Source: Pokkaliibacter sp. MBI-7 (GTDB lineage Bacteria; Pseudomonadota; Gammaproteobacteria; Pseudomonadales; Balneatricaceae). Taken from it: a DNA stretch of 64,000 bases. Below are positions 1 to 8,396 of the stretch, piece by piece. The notes under the pieces are model-generated. The model had not been told where the DNA came from, did no database searches, and saw nothing but the letters and a program-made list of their open reading frames with translations. Within the stretch, counting starts at the first letter, position 1. Every line of letters starts with the position of its first letter. The DNA lies in the NCBI RefSeq assembly GCF_029846635.1, contig NZ_JARVTG010000002.1, positions 847,501-911,500 on the forward strand, in the 5' to 3' direction. The translations under genes and the position numbers were made by a program.

Positions 1-1401
1 CAAGGCTTGCCCAAACTGCTGGCCATGGCTGTAAATGAAATGTGGCTGTCTGCCAACATGGCCTTCGTCATGTTCCATGCACTATCACAAGGCGGCTGCG
101 AGATTCTGCTGAATGCCGCGAATGCAGCACAGCAGGCGCGCTATCTCCCCGCACTGGCCTCGGGTCAGTGGTCTTTAGCCATGGCACTGACCGAGCCGAA
201 CGCAGGCTCAGACCTGGCACCCACAACGACCAGAGCCTTTCCACTGGGAGATGGACAGTACCGGATCAAAGGCCAGAAGCTATTCATTACCTATGGTGAG
301 CATGATCTGACGGAAAACACTGTTCATCTGGTACTGGCCCGTACTCCCGATGCTGCCCCCGGCTCCCGTGGCCTGTCGCTGTTCATCGTTCCCAAATATC
401 GGATCAACCCCGATGGCACCCTGGGTGATGAAAATGATCTTCGCTGTGTGTCGATAGAACACAAGCTCGGTCTGCACGGCAGCCCTACTTGCTCCATCAG
501 CTATGGCGATCAGGATAACTGTATCGGTGAGCTGATTGGCAACGAAGGTCAGGGGCTGTCATTGATGTTCATCCTGATGAATGAAGCGCGGTTGAGTACC
601 GGCCTCCAAGGGGTCGCAACAGGTGAAATGGCCTATCAGCGCGCTTTGAGCTACGCCAGTGAGCGTATGCAGGGAAATCACTGGCAGGACAACAAGCGCC
701 GCGTCGCCTTGATTGAGCATCCCGATGTAGCTCGTATGCTGCTATCGATGCGATCTCGGGTACTCGGTCTGCGCTCCCTCGCCTATCTGATCTCTGCTCG
801 CATTGATCTGGCCAATCACTGCACCGACCAGAACGAGCAGCATACCCTGCTCGCAAATGTGGCGTTACTAACCCCCATTTTTAAAGCCTTCGCCACCGAG
901 CAGGGCCACGAAATGAGTGGTACGGCCATTCAGATCTTTGGCGGTATGGGCTTTATTGAAGAAACCGGTGTCGCACAACTCATGCGTGACAGTCGCATTA
1001 CCACTATCTATGAAGGTACCACCGGCATTCAGGTCAAAGCCTGCGCAGATCGCCTACTTTCTTCCACTGCCTTGCGATTGCCGGCTCAACAGCTAATGGC
1101 CTGCAGCGAGCAGCTGCAACAGGTTATTGACGAATTACTCACCGATGATAAAACAGTACAACTGCGTTGCTACGCAGGTGCCGTCCCGCTTCTGGATACC
1201 CTCGGCTATCTGCTCACGGGCTGGCAACTAGCTGAACTGGCCAGCTCACCGCAGCTGGCCGAATACGAAACCACCTATCAGCAGAATATGGTGGCGCTGG
1301 CGCAGTTCTATACTGCCCATCATCTGGTCAAAGTCCCTGCTTTGCTGCAGACCGTCGCCACCGCAGAGACCGGTCTTGCCGACTATCGCTTCAACATATG
1401 A
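1..1401 (+). CDS. Acyl-CoA dehydrogenase, C-terminal part (5' truncated by window edge)
   Basis: The reading frame is open from base 1, so the true start lies upstream; about 466 residues are visible. The middle domain (LTEPNAGSDL) and the C-terminal helical FAD domain with IQIFGGMGFIEE and YEGTTGIQ are clear; the Glu of YEGTTGIQ is the usual catalytic base. After it comes an extra C-terminal helical region of the kind seen in the larger DmdC-like dehydrogenases (Acyl-CoA_dh_C family). The family catalyses FAD-dependent alpha,beta-dehydrogenation of acyl-CoA in the cytoplasm, passing electrons to ETF. Substrate chain length cannot be told from sequence. It converges on the nuclease gene, 27 bp away. 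Confidence 0.9.
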   Translation, partial: QGLPKLLAMAVNEMWLSANMAFVMFHALSQGGCEILLNAANAAQQARYLPALASGQWSLAMALTEPNAGSDLAPTTTRAFPLGDGQYRIKGQKLFITYGEHDLTENTVHLVLARTPDAAPGSRGLSLFIVPKYRINPDGTLGDENDLRCVSIEHKLGLHGSPTCSISYGDQDNCIGELIGNEGQGLSLMFILMNEARLSTGLQGVATGEMAYQRALSYASERMQGNHWQDNKRRVALIEHPDVARMLLSMRSRVLGLRSLAYLISARIDLANHCTDQNEQHTLLANVALLTPIFKAFATEQGHEMSGTAIQIFGGMGFIEETGVAQLMRDSRITTIYEGTTGIQVKACADRLLSSTALRLPAQQLMACSEQLQQVIDELLTDDKTVQLRCYAGAVPLLDTLGYLLTGWQLAELASSPQLAEYETTYQQNMVALAQFYTAHHLVKVPALLQTVATAETGLADYRFNI

Positions 1402-1428
1402 CCAGCAGGCGCTGCGCAGTACCTGCCC

Positions 1429-1866
1429 TTAACACCACTTCTGCTTGGTTTCACCAAAATAGGGATAGGCAAGACGCTTTTTGATCAGCAGGTCGGCCAG
1501 CTTGACGTTGTCGATATAAACATCTGCAAGTATGCGGAAGTACTTGTCACGCTGCAGATGACGCAGCTCGATCACCCGCGCGCCACGCAGAGCGGCCACG
1601 GTCACCTGTTTGGCCTGCTGCGCCAGATTCTTTTCACGCGGGCACTGGCCCCTGATCTCCGGTGCATCGATGCCGTATACCCTGACCGGCACCCGCTCAC
1701 CGACAATCCCGGGCCAGTTCTGAATATTCACCGTGAAGGTATCAGCATCATAGATGGAGGTGACCTCACTGACTCGCACCGTGCCATATTCCCGGGGAGC
1801 AGAGTGAACAGAAAACGAAACAAGTAATGCAGTAGCGCATAACAAGGTACGACGGAGCGACAACAT
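1429..1866 (-). CDS. Secreted thermonuclease-like (SNase/TNase) protein
   Basis: A 145-residue protein with an N-terminal signal peptide (hydrophobic stretch ending near HSA) and an SNase-like OB-fold. Visible motifs are DADTF, RVYGIDAPE and RDKYFRILADV, which supply calcium ligands and catalytic Arg/Glu residues in staphylococcal nuclease relatives. Likely a periplasmic or secreted calcium-dependent nuclease; activity on DNA or RNA is inferred. I chose the ATG at 1866 because an AGGTG Shine-Dalgarno lies about 8 bases upstream; an in-frame GTG at 1878 would add four residues but has no well-spaced site. Monocistronic, between a converging and an unrelated gene. Confidence 0.82.
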   Translation of the reverse strand: MLSLRRTLLCATALLVSFSVHSAPREYGTVRVSEVTSIYDADTFTVNIQNWPGIVGERVPVRVYGIDAPEIRGQCPREKNLAQQAKQVTVAALRGARVIELRHLQRDKYFRILADVYIDNVKLADLLIKKRLAYPYFGETKQKWC

Positions 1867-1994
1867 AAAAGCACACACCTATACGTGGGACTACCAATAA
1901 CCACGCCCGCATTGTAGGCCAGCAGTGCGGAACACAGGTGCATTTTGATGTTTAAAAACGTAACAAATTCAATTGGTTAGTTAATTATGCAAGA

Positions 1995-2894
1995 TCACGC
2001 CTTGTGTGAACGAGCCTGCAAGTCAGCTTTCATGGTGTGCGCTACACGCTCAACCATTTTCGACCTTGGCCGCCCTGCCTTATAAATCAGACCGTAGGAA
2101 TACAGTGGAGGCTCCACCAGCGGGCGCCAGTCGAGACCGTTATCCTCCAGACTGTCCAGCAATATGCTATTGACGATGGAGACGCCCAGCCCTTTCGCCA
2201 CAAACTGGCAGGCGACGCCGACGGAGTGCACTTCAATCTTGACCTTGGGCTTGACGCCCTGACGGTGAAAGTAAAAATCAATATCCTTGCGGGCACTGCT
2301 TTGCCTGCCCAGCAGCACCATGGGCACCGCCGCCAGATCGTTAGCAGCAATCACCTTGAGTTCGCTCAGCGGATGGCCCTTGGGCATGACACAAACGGCT
2401 TCGCACTGATCGATCTTGTCGAATTCAAAATGCGGATTTTCATAGACGCGCGTAAACCCGAGATCAGCCTCACGGTTCTCCACCTTGCTTTCAATGCTGA
2501 CATAGCTCCCCGTGAGCACCTCAAACACAATACCGGGGTTTTCTGCCATCAGCCGCTCGATCAGCCTAGGCATATAGTTGAGTGCAAGGGTGTAAGGCAC
2601 GGCCACTTTGACCAGTTGATTACGAAATCGCCCCAGCCGTATCTCTTCGGCATGTCTGGCCATACCGTTGACGCGCTCCATGATGTCGACGGCGGAAATC
2701 AGCAGTTCTTCCGCTTCCGGTTTCGCCAGCAGGCGGCCTTTGCTGCGGATGAACAGCTCCAGACCAAGATCTGCCTCCAGTTGCGCCAGCATACGGCTGA
2801 TGGCCGACTGCGACTGACCCAGGCTCTCCGCTGCGGCCTTGGTCGAGCCAAGCGACATGATCGCAGTAAATACTTCCAACTGTTTGATATTCAT
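1995..2894 (-). CDS. LysR-family transcriptional regulator
   Basis: A 299-residue LTTR. The winged HTH occupies about residues 1-60 (MNIKQLEVFTAIMSLGSTKAAAESLGQS starts as MNIKQLEVF and has the typical QSAISRMLAQLE recognition helix), followed by a two-lobed effector domain. The start at 2894 gives the canonical LTTR N-terminus; an upstream in-frame codon would add 22 atypical residues. It is divergent from the YfcC-type carrier and S15 hydrolase, so it probably controls those two genes and itself. A T-N11-A inverted repeat in the shared promoter fits this. The effector is unknown. Confidence 0.9.
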   Translation of the reverse strand: MNIKQLEVFTAIMSLGSTKAAAESLGQSQSAISRMLAQLEADLGLELFIRSKGRLLAKPEAEELLISAVDIMERVNGMARHAEEIRLGRFRNQLVKVAVPYTLALNYMPRLIERLMAENPGIVFEVLTGSYVSIESKVENREADLGFTRVYENPHFEFDKIDQCEAVCVMPKGHPLSELKVIAANDLAAVPMVLLGRQSSARKDIDFYFHRQGVKPKVKIEVHSVGVACQFVAKGLGVSIVNSILLDSLEDNGLDWRPLVEPPLYSYGLIYKAGRPRSKMVERVAHTMKADLQARSHKA

Positions 2895-2945
2895 AGCATT
2901 CCAGATAATTCGCCAAGCCACTGGCAGCGCATCCTGCATAGCGTA

Positions 2946-2960
2946 ATGCGAAAAATGCAT
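2946..2960. promoter_or_regulatory. Candidate LysR box (T-N11-A)
   Basis: The sequence ATGCGAAAAATGCAT is an ATGC/GCAT inverted repeat with a 7-base spacer, and it contains the T-N11-A pattern typical of LTTR sites. It lies in the divergent region between the LysR gene and the carrier gene. Binding is inferred. Confidence 0.4.
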
Positions 2961-3080
2961 ACCGTTGCACAGGCTGGATTGTGGCGGTTATGTTGCAATT
3001 CAGCGGTTCGCGAGCCACACACCGAAACAACAATTACCACAAACACTGACTTTTAGAGAACAGTGAAGCGGAGTAGTCGA

Positions 3081-4529
3081 ATGGCAACAAACAGCAGCCC
3101 GGCGCTAGGCTCGCCGGAACCTATCACCCCGCACGGTGCATCCCCCTCTCAGGCGGCACTGCAGAAGAAACTGAACCCGGTCTTGATTTTGCTTCTGGTG
3201 GTCGCCATCGCAGTGGCCCTGACCTATCTGCTGGATTCAGGCGCCTATCAGCGCGAAGGTAAAAGCATTCTTCCTGACAGCTATCACGTCATCGACAAAA
3301 GTCGATCACCCCTGCAGCTGCTGGGCGTGGGGGAAGTGGCCAAGGGACAGGCACAACCTGTCAGCCTGATCGATGCGGTGGTCAGTATCCCTGAAGCACT
3401 GGAGAAAAGTGCCGGGCTGATCTTCATGGTGCTGTTTATCGGTGGCATGTTTGGCGTACTGACCCGTATAGGTGCAGTGGAAACGGGCCTCGAACGCATG
3501 CTGTCGCTGACGCGTGGCAACGTCTACGTGCTGGTCCCCACCATGATGATCATCTTTTCCTTCGGCAGCACCTTTATGGGGATGGCCAAGGAGTACCTGC
3601 TGCTGATCCCCATGGTGATCGCCATGATGCAACGCATGGGTCTGTCGAGTCTGATTGGCCTCGCCATCGTCGCCATTCCGGTCAAGATGGGCTACCTCTC
3701 CTCGATCACCAATCCCTATGCCCTGTCAGTGGCACAGCCTCTGGTTGGCATCCCGGTGTTCAGCGGCATCGGCATGCGCATCTTTGTTTACGCGGTACTG
3801 ATGGTGGTGGGCATCGCCTTTATGTTGTGGACCATTCACCGCGCAGAGAAAGACACGTCCGTTACTGCGCAATGGAATAGCGCACCGTTGCCAGTCCGCC
3901 ATCTCTGGGTGCTGATCACCTTGGGTCTGGGGATTGCCTTTCTGGTGTACGGCTCGCAGACGTGGCACTGGGAAGAAGAGCACCTGTCCGCCTACTACCT
4001 GACACTGGCGGTGGCTTTTGCCATGCTCGGCGGACTGAGTGCCAGCGATACGGCTGATGCCTTCCTTGAAGGCATGAAGAAAGTGCTGGCAGCGGGTGTG
4101 CTGATTGCCCTGGCCACGTCGGTTGCGATCATTCTGAAGAAGGGCCAGATTCTCGACTCCATCGTCCACTCGCTGGTGGGGCTGGTAGGCGGTGATAATC
4201 CCTTCCTTGCCTCTGTGGGCATGTTCTTCTCGCAGTTGCTGATCGATATCGCCATCCCCTCTACTTCCGGTCAGGCCGCCGTCACCATGCCCATTCTGTC
4301 TCCCGTGGGACAACTGGCGGGCGTTGACCCTCACACCACCGTACTGGCGTTCCTGCTCGGCAATGGGCTGACCAACATGATTACCCCCACCTCAAGCGGT
4401 CTGCTGATCTTCCTCGCCACCGCTCAGGTAGGCTGGGGCCAGTGGGCACGCTTTATCCTGCCGCTGTGTCTGATCGTCGCCTTGCTGTCCATGGGCTTCC
4501 TGGCCATCAGCCTGGCGGTATACGGCTGA
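3081..4529 (+). CDS. YfcC-family putative C4-dicarboxylate/peptide-type carrier
   Basis: A 482-residue polytopic inner-membrane protein with about 11-12 hydrophobic segments, a polar N-terminus of about 35 residues and conserved blocks such as GSTFMGMAKEYL, PYALSVAQP and PSTSGQAAVTMP. These match the YfcC/DcuC-like (COG1288, PF03606) carriers, whose substrates are mostly unproven (dicarboxylates, amino acids or peptides). Start ATG 3081 has GGAG at a good distance; a GTG at 3063 is poorly placed. The next gene, an S15-type hydrolase, follows 121 bp downstream on the same strand, suggesting uptake of its substrate or product. Likely under the divergent LysR regulator. Confidence 0.85.
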   Translation: MATNSSPALGSPEPITPHGASPSQAALQKKLNPVLILLLVVAIAVALTYLLDSGAYQREGKSILPDSYHVIDKSRSPLQLLGVGEVAKGQAQPVSLIDAVVSIPEALEKSAGLIFMVLFIGGMFGVLTRIGAVETGLERMLSLTRGNVYVLVPTMMIIFSFGSTFMGMAKEYLLLIPMVIAMMQRMGLSSLIGLAIVAIPVKMGYLSSITNPYALSVAQPLVGIPVFSGIGMRIFVYAVLMVVGIAFMLWTIHRAEKDTSVTAQWNSAPLPVRHLWVLITLGLGIAFLVYGSQTWHWEEEHLSAYYLTLAVAFAMLGGLSASDTADAFLEGMKKVLAAGVLIALATSVAIILKKGQILDSIVHSLVGLVGGDNPFLASVGMFFSQLLIDIAIPSTSGQAAVTMPILSPVGQLAGVDPHTTVLAFLLGNGLTNMITPTSSGLLIFLATAQVGWGQWARFILPLCLIVALLSMGFLAISLAVYG

Positions 4530-4571
4530 TAGAAGCGCCCTGCCCCGGACGTGCTCGGGTTCTGGCTTGCC

Positions 4572-4588
4572 AGATCGTGAACACGCTC
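4572..4588 (+). repeat. Dispersed 17-bp intergenic repeat, copy 1
   Basis: AGATCGTGAACACGCTC, identical to 12904-12920. It lies in the 121-bp gap between the YfcC-type carrier and S15 hydrolase genes. Its nature (degenerate repetitive element or regulatory site) is unknown. Confidence 0.5.
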
Positions 4589-4650
4589 CAGGGCAATGCT
4601 CATCGCCGCAAAACGCGCCGCCCTCTCTCCTGTAAAAGCAGATTTCTACT

Positions 4651-6513
4651 ATGCAGCTGTTACTCAATCAAACCGTCAGCACCCGTGATGGCATCTCACT
4701 GGCCACTGACGTCTATATGCCCGAGGGGCTCGGCCCCTGGCCCGTGGTACTGGAGCGCACCCCCTATAACAAAAACGCCCCCTCCCGCTCTGAAGTAGAC
4801 CGCAGGGGCCATCGCCTGTCCCGTGAGGAAATGGCTGAGGCGTTCGCCGCAGCGGGTTTCGCCACCGTGTTTCAGGACTGCCGTGGGCGACATGGTTCCG
4901 ACGGAGTATTTATCAAATACGTTAACGAAGCCGAAGATGGCTATGACACCCTGCAATGGATCGTGGAGCAGCCCTGGTGTAACGGCAAGATTGGCACCAT
5001 GGGACTGTCTTATGCGGCCCACACGCAACTGGCACTGGCCTGCCTCAACCCACCCGGACTGGCCTGCATGGTGCTCGACTCCGGTGGTTTCTCCAATGCC
5101 TACCAGTGCGGCATCCGTCAGGGTGGCGCTTTTGAACTAAAACAGGCGACCTGGGCCTATCGTCAGGCCTTGCAAAGCCCTGAAGCTGAAGCGGACCCTG
5201 TTCTCAAAAAGGCGCTGGAGCAGGAAGACATTCGCCACTGGTTCAGTCGAATGCCCTGGAGCAAAGGCCACTCTCCGTTACGTCACCTGCCCGACTACGA
5301 AGACTACCTGCTGCAGCAATGGCAGAACGGCACCTTTGGCCCGTTCTGGCAACAGCTGGGCATTTATGCCGAAGGCTTTTATGACACCCTTCCTGATATC
5401 CCGGTCATGCTGATGTCCAGCTGGTACGACGCCTATGTCAAAACCACGCTGGACAACTATGCCGCACTGAGAAGTCGCAAGACTTCATCTCTGGCACTGG
5501 TCATGGGCCCCTGGCTGCACGGCGACAGGAATGACACCTTTGCCGGTGATGTGTCCTTCGGGCCACAAAGCTGCTTTGACGGTCAGGTAGCGAGCGACTG
5601 GCTGCGTTATCGCATCGACTGGTTCATACGCTGGATGAAGAATGAGCAGGCCGCAGTCACTCAACCGCAAGCCGACACTATCCATATCTTCCAGATGGGG
5701 GGCGGAAGTGGCAGCAAAGACGCCAATGGCCGGATGGAGCACGGTGGCCAGTGGCTGCAAAGTACCCACTGGCCCATGCCGGACAGTCGTACAGAACGGC
5801 TGTATCTGCATGCCGGAGGCGTGCTTTCACCCGGCAAACCACAAACCGCTGAGGCTTGTGCATGTTTGCAGGCGGACCCGCATAATCCGGTGCCTACGGT
5901 GGGTGGCTCGCTGACTTCTGGTATGCCTGTCTTTGCCGGTGGAGGATTTGATCAGCGCGAAGAGGCCAGATTTTTCGGCGCTCGCGGTGATGGCTTACCA
6001 CTCAGTGCCCGCCATGACGTACTGGTCTTCGAAACTGCACCTCTGGCGGAGGATATGCAGGTGGCGGGTGCGATCAAAGTGCAGCTCTATATCGACAGTG
6101 ATGCGCCGGATACCGACTTCACCGTCAAGCTGGTGGACGTCTACCCCGCCAGCGAAGACTATCCGCAGGGCTTTGCCCTGAATATCACCGATGGCATCTT
6201 CCGCTGTCGTTATCGTCACGGCTTTGACAAACCGCAGCTGCTGACGGCCGGTGAAGTGGTGGAAATCACCATTGAGCCGTTCGCCACCTGCAACCTGTTC
6301 CGTAAGGGACATCGACTGCGTCTGGATATTGCCGGCAGCAACTTCCCCAAATACGACGTCAACCCCAATAGCGGCGAACCCGAAGGGCAAGCCCGACTCA
6401 AACGCATTGCCAACAACAGGGTGCACCTGTCTGCACGCTATCCATCCCATCTGACACTCAACGTACTGCCAGCACAAAGCGCGGATAGTGCCTGCAGTGG
6501 AGCGAACGCCTGA
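4651..6513 (+). CDS. CocE/NonD-family alpha/beta hydrolase (S15 peptidase type)
   Basis: A 620-residue protein with the N-terminal alpha/beta-hydrolase core and C-terminal jelly-roll (X-Pro dipeptidyl-peptidase C-domain) of the CocE/NonD family. The expected triad is visible: Ser120 in GLSYAA, Asp260 in SWYDAY and His290 in GPWLHGD. Known members are cocaine esterase, Xaa-Pro dipeptidyl peptidases and glutaryl-7-ACA acylases, all hydrolysing ester or amide bonds. No signal peptide is apparent, so the protein is probably cytoplasmic and acts after import by the upstream YfcC-type carrier. The precise substrate is not predictable. Ends just before a bidirectional hairpin terminator. Confidence 0.88.
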   Translation: MQLLLNQTVSTRDGISLATDVYMPEGLGPWPVVLERTPYNKNAPSRSEVDRRGHRLSREEMAEAFAAAGFATVFQDCRGRHGSDGVFIKYVNEAEDGYDTLQWIVEQPWCNGKIGTMGLSYAAHTQLALACLNPPGLACMVLDSGGFSNAYQCGIRQGGAFELKQATWAYRQALQSPEAEADPVLKKALEQEDIRHWFSRMPWSKGHSPLRHLPDYEDYLLQQWQNGTFGPFWQQLGIYAEGFYDTLPDIPVMLMSSWYDAYVKTTLDNYAALRSRKTSSLALVMGPWLHGDRNDTFAGDVSFGPQSCFDGQVASDWLRYRIDWFIRWMKNEQAAVTQPQADTIHIFQMGGGSGSKDANGRMEHGGQWLQSTHWPMPDSRTERLYLHAGGVLSPGKPQTAEACACLQADPHNPVPTVGGSLTSGMPVFAGGGFDQREEARFFGARGDGLPLSARHDVLVFETAPLAEDMQVAGAIKVQLYIDSDAPDTDFTVKLVDVYPASEDYPQGFALNITDGIFRCRYRHGFDKPQLLTAGEVVEITIEPFATCNLFRKGHRLRLDIAGSNFPKYDVNPNSGEPEGQARLKRIANNRVHLSARYPSHLTLNVLPAQSADSACSGANA

Positions 6514-6534
6514 TCGCCCTGTACTAAAAACGAT

Positions 6535-6558
6535 TCAGGCAGCCTGTGTGCTGCCTGA
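6535..6558. terminator. Bidirectional hairpin terminator between convergent genes
   Basis: A perfect 9-bp stem (TCAGGCAGC at 6535-6543 pairing with 6550-6558) with a 6-base loop sits between the converging hydrolase and YciI genes. On the minus strand a T5 run follows four bases later; the plus side has a looser T-rich tail. Confidence 0.65.
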
Positions 6559-6578
6559 GTTCCTATCTTTACCGGAGT

Positions 6579-6884
6579 TCAGCCCGGCGGGATCGGGTGC
6601 AACGCCTGCTCGCCCACGACCGTAAACCACTCTCTTGCCTGCCACTGCCGCACCAGCCCGTTGATAACGTAGGGATCAGCCCCGGCGAAGGCTTCCACCT
6701 CAGCGACATCGGTGACTTTGAACACCATCACGCCCTGCATCGGACCTTCGGTGATGGCACCGCCCAGCACCAGTTGCCCGGACGTCAGAAAAGGCTCGCA
6801 GTGCGCCAGATGGGCCTGACGATACTGGCCACGCTGTTCGAGATAATCGTCGACATAATCATAGGTAAGCAAAACATGTTTCAT
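6579..6884 (-). CDS. YciI-family protein
   Basis: A 101-residue YciI-like (ferredoxin-like alpha+beta) protein; the N-terminus MKHVLLTYDYVDDY, the conserved His and the DPYVINGLV segment (matching DPYV/F..gl) are typical. Family members are small dimeric proteins, some with dehydrochlorinase-like or protective functions; the exact role is unknown. The start at 6884 has a GAGG site; an upstream in-frame start would add 12 residues. It is the last gene of the molybdenum hydroxylase unit, 75 bp beyond xdhC-like, possibly as a detoxification or stability accessory. Confidence 0.8.
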   Translation of the reverse strand: MKHVLLTYDYVDDYLEQRGQYRQAHLAHCEPFLTSGQLVLGGAITEGPMQGVMVFKVTDVAEVEAFAGADPYVINGLVRQWQAREWFTVVGEQALHPIPPG

Positions 6885-6958
6885 TCTGACGGCCTCTTTG
6901 TAGCTGCACATCCGCACCATCTGACAACGCTTTCACACGTTGTTGCAACATAGCCTGA

Positions 6959-7927
6959 TCAGACGATCAACCCCTGTGTTCTAGCCTCTGCAACCACCTC
7001 TGCGACGATGCCCAGTGCCAATGGCAGACGGCTCTTCGCCCCCCTGATCAGTCCGATCGGACCTTTCACCCGGGCGATCTGTGCCTCAGCCACATCCTGC
7101 TCCTGCAGATACTGCAAACGCAGCTGATGCGCTCTGGGGCTGCCCATCGCACCGATATAAAACGCTGGTGTGCTGAGCAGCCGATGGAGAATATCGGCCT
7201 CGATATCGTGGTCATGGAAACACAGCACCACGGCCGTCCACGGATCGATGGCGGTTAAATCCAGACGTGCCACCGAAGTGAAATGATGGTTGGCACTGAT
7301 CCCGACCGACGCCACTTCACGCAGCGTTGTCTGGTTGTTGGTGTAGCTCTGGGTCTCAAGCTCCATCGCCGCCGCAATATGACCAATAGCCGCCACCGCC
7401 GGGCCTGCACCGATAACAATCATCTGTGGCGCAGGCAGATGGGCACGCCAGAATTCGTCATCGCGACGCTGGGAGCCTGCCGGTTGGCCGGGCTGCATTT
7501 CCACAATACGGCTCTGCCCACTGTGCAAATCCGTCACATGCCAGAACGGTACGCGTTGCTGCTTGAGCTGCATGACCTGCTCGATGAGTTCCAGACTCAG
7601 GCTCTGGTCATAATAGATATCCAGCCCACTACCACAAGGCAGCTCAATATCGACGTAGGGAGAATCCTTACCATAGCGACTGGTGCGGTTACGTTGTTGC
7701 TGCAGGCACTCGACCGCCTCCAGCGCCACGCTTTTCTCCACACAGCCGCCTGACAGATAACCGACAAAGTCACCGGAATCGGCTACCGCCATCTGCGCAC
7801 CCAGAGCCCGCGGCGACGAACCTTCAATATGGATCAGAGACACCAGCGCGGTACGGTAGCCGCGTCGCGCCCAGCGTAACAGCCGGGGCCAGACGTCTTC
7901 CTGATTATCGAACTGATTGATGATCAC
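6959..7927 (-). CDS. XdhC/CoxI-family molybdenum cofactor insertion protein
   Basis: A 322-residue protein with the XdhC_CoxI N-terminal block (EGSSPRALGAQMAV, LSGGCVE with the family Cys) and a C-terminal Rossmann-like XdhC_C domain (VIGAGPAVAAIGHIA, IGAMGSPRAH). XdhC proteins bind Mo-cofactor, promote its sulfuration and insert it into xanthine-dehydrogenase-family enzymes. Its place behind the Mo subunit and cytochrome genes fits that role. Translation appears to begin at GTG 7927, which has AGGAG at a good distance. Confidence 0.9.
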   Translation of the reverse strand: MIINQFDNQEDVWPRLLRWARRGYRTALVSLIHIEGSSPRALGAQMAVADSGDFVGYLSGGCVEKSVALEAVECLQQQRNRTSRYGKDSPYVDIELPCGSGLDIYYDQSLSLELIEQVMQLKQQRVPFWHVTDLHSGQSRIVEMQPGQPAGSQRRDDEFWRAHLPAPQMIVIGAGPAVAAIGHIAAAMELETQSYTNNQTTLREVASVGISANHHFTSVARLDLTAIDPWTAVVLCFHDHDIEADILHRLLSTPAFYIGAMGSPRAHQLRLQYLQEQDVAEAQIARVKGPIGLIRGAKSRLPLALGIVAEVVAEARTQGLIV

Positions 7928-8004
7928 GTGGCCATACTCCTGTTACCTTGACCACCCTGTTCACGCCTGCCACTCATGGTGCAGGCCGTGAACAGGAACC
8001 GGTT

Positions 8005-8391
8005 CTACTGGCTGGTACTGAGCGTCTGCAAATAAGCAATCACATCGGCACGGTCAGATGCAGAAGGGATACTGATCGGCATAGTGGTGCCCGGCACGAC
8101 AGCAAAAGGAGAGGTCAGGAAGGTATCCAGCGTTTTGGCATCCCACACCACATCATAGTTTTTCAGTGCCGGGGTGTAGTTCACGCCAGCCAGCGAACCG
8201 GCATGACGCCCCACGACCCCCAGCAGGCTTGGGCCTACCAGTGGTGATCCATTGGTCGTATGACAGGCACTGCACTGAGCGGTAAACAGCTCACGGCCAT
8301 GGCCTGCGTCCCCCGCCGCCAGTGTGCTACCGGCATAGGCGATGGCGGTCAGTGTCATCAGGTGTAAAGCAGTACGACGAATAACCTTCAT
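8005..8391 (-). CDS. Periplasmic c-type cytochrome (class I)
   Basis: A 128-residue protein with a signal peptide ending near TLAAG, one CSACH haem-binding motif and a distal Met in TTMPI. It resembles the class I cytochromes c that are co-encoded with isoquinoline-1-oxidoreductase-like enzymes. It likely takes electrons from the Tat-exported molybdenum hydroxylase encoded just upstream (5 bp gap) and passes them to the respiratory chain. Confidence 0.9.
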   Translation of the reverse strand: MKVIRRTALHLMTLTAIAYAGSTLAAGDAGHGRELFTAQCSACHTTNGSPLVGPSLLGVVGRHAGSLAGVNYTPALKNYDVVWDAKTLDTFLTSPFAVVPGTTMPISIPSASDRADVIAYLQTLSTSQ

Positions 8392-8396
8392 CTACG

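Noticed and set aside
2037..3056. 339-codon plus-strand frame antisense to the LysR gene
   Set aside because: Typical GC-rich shadow of a real gene; the minus-strand LysR protein is unambiguous.
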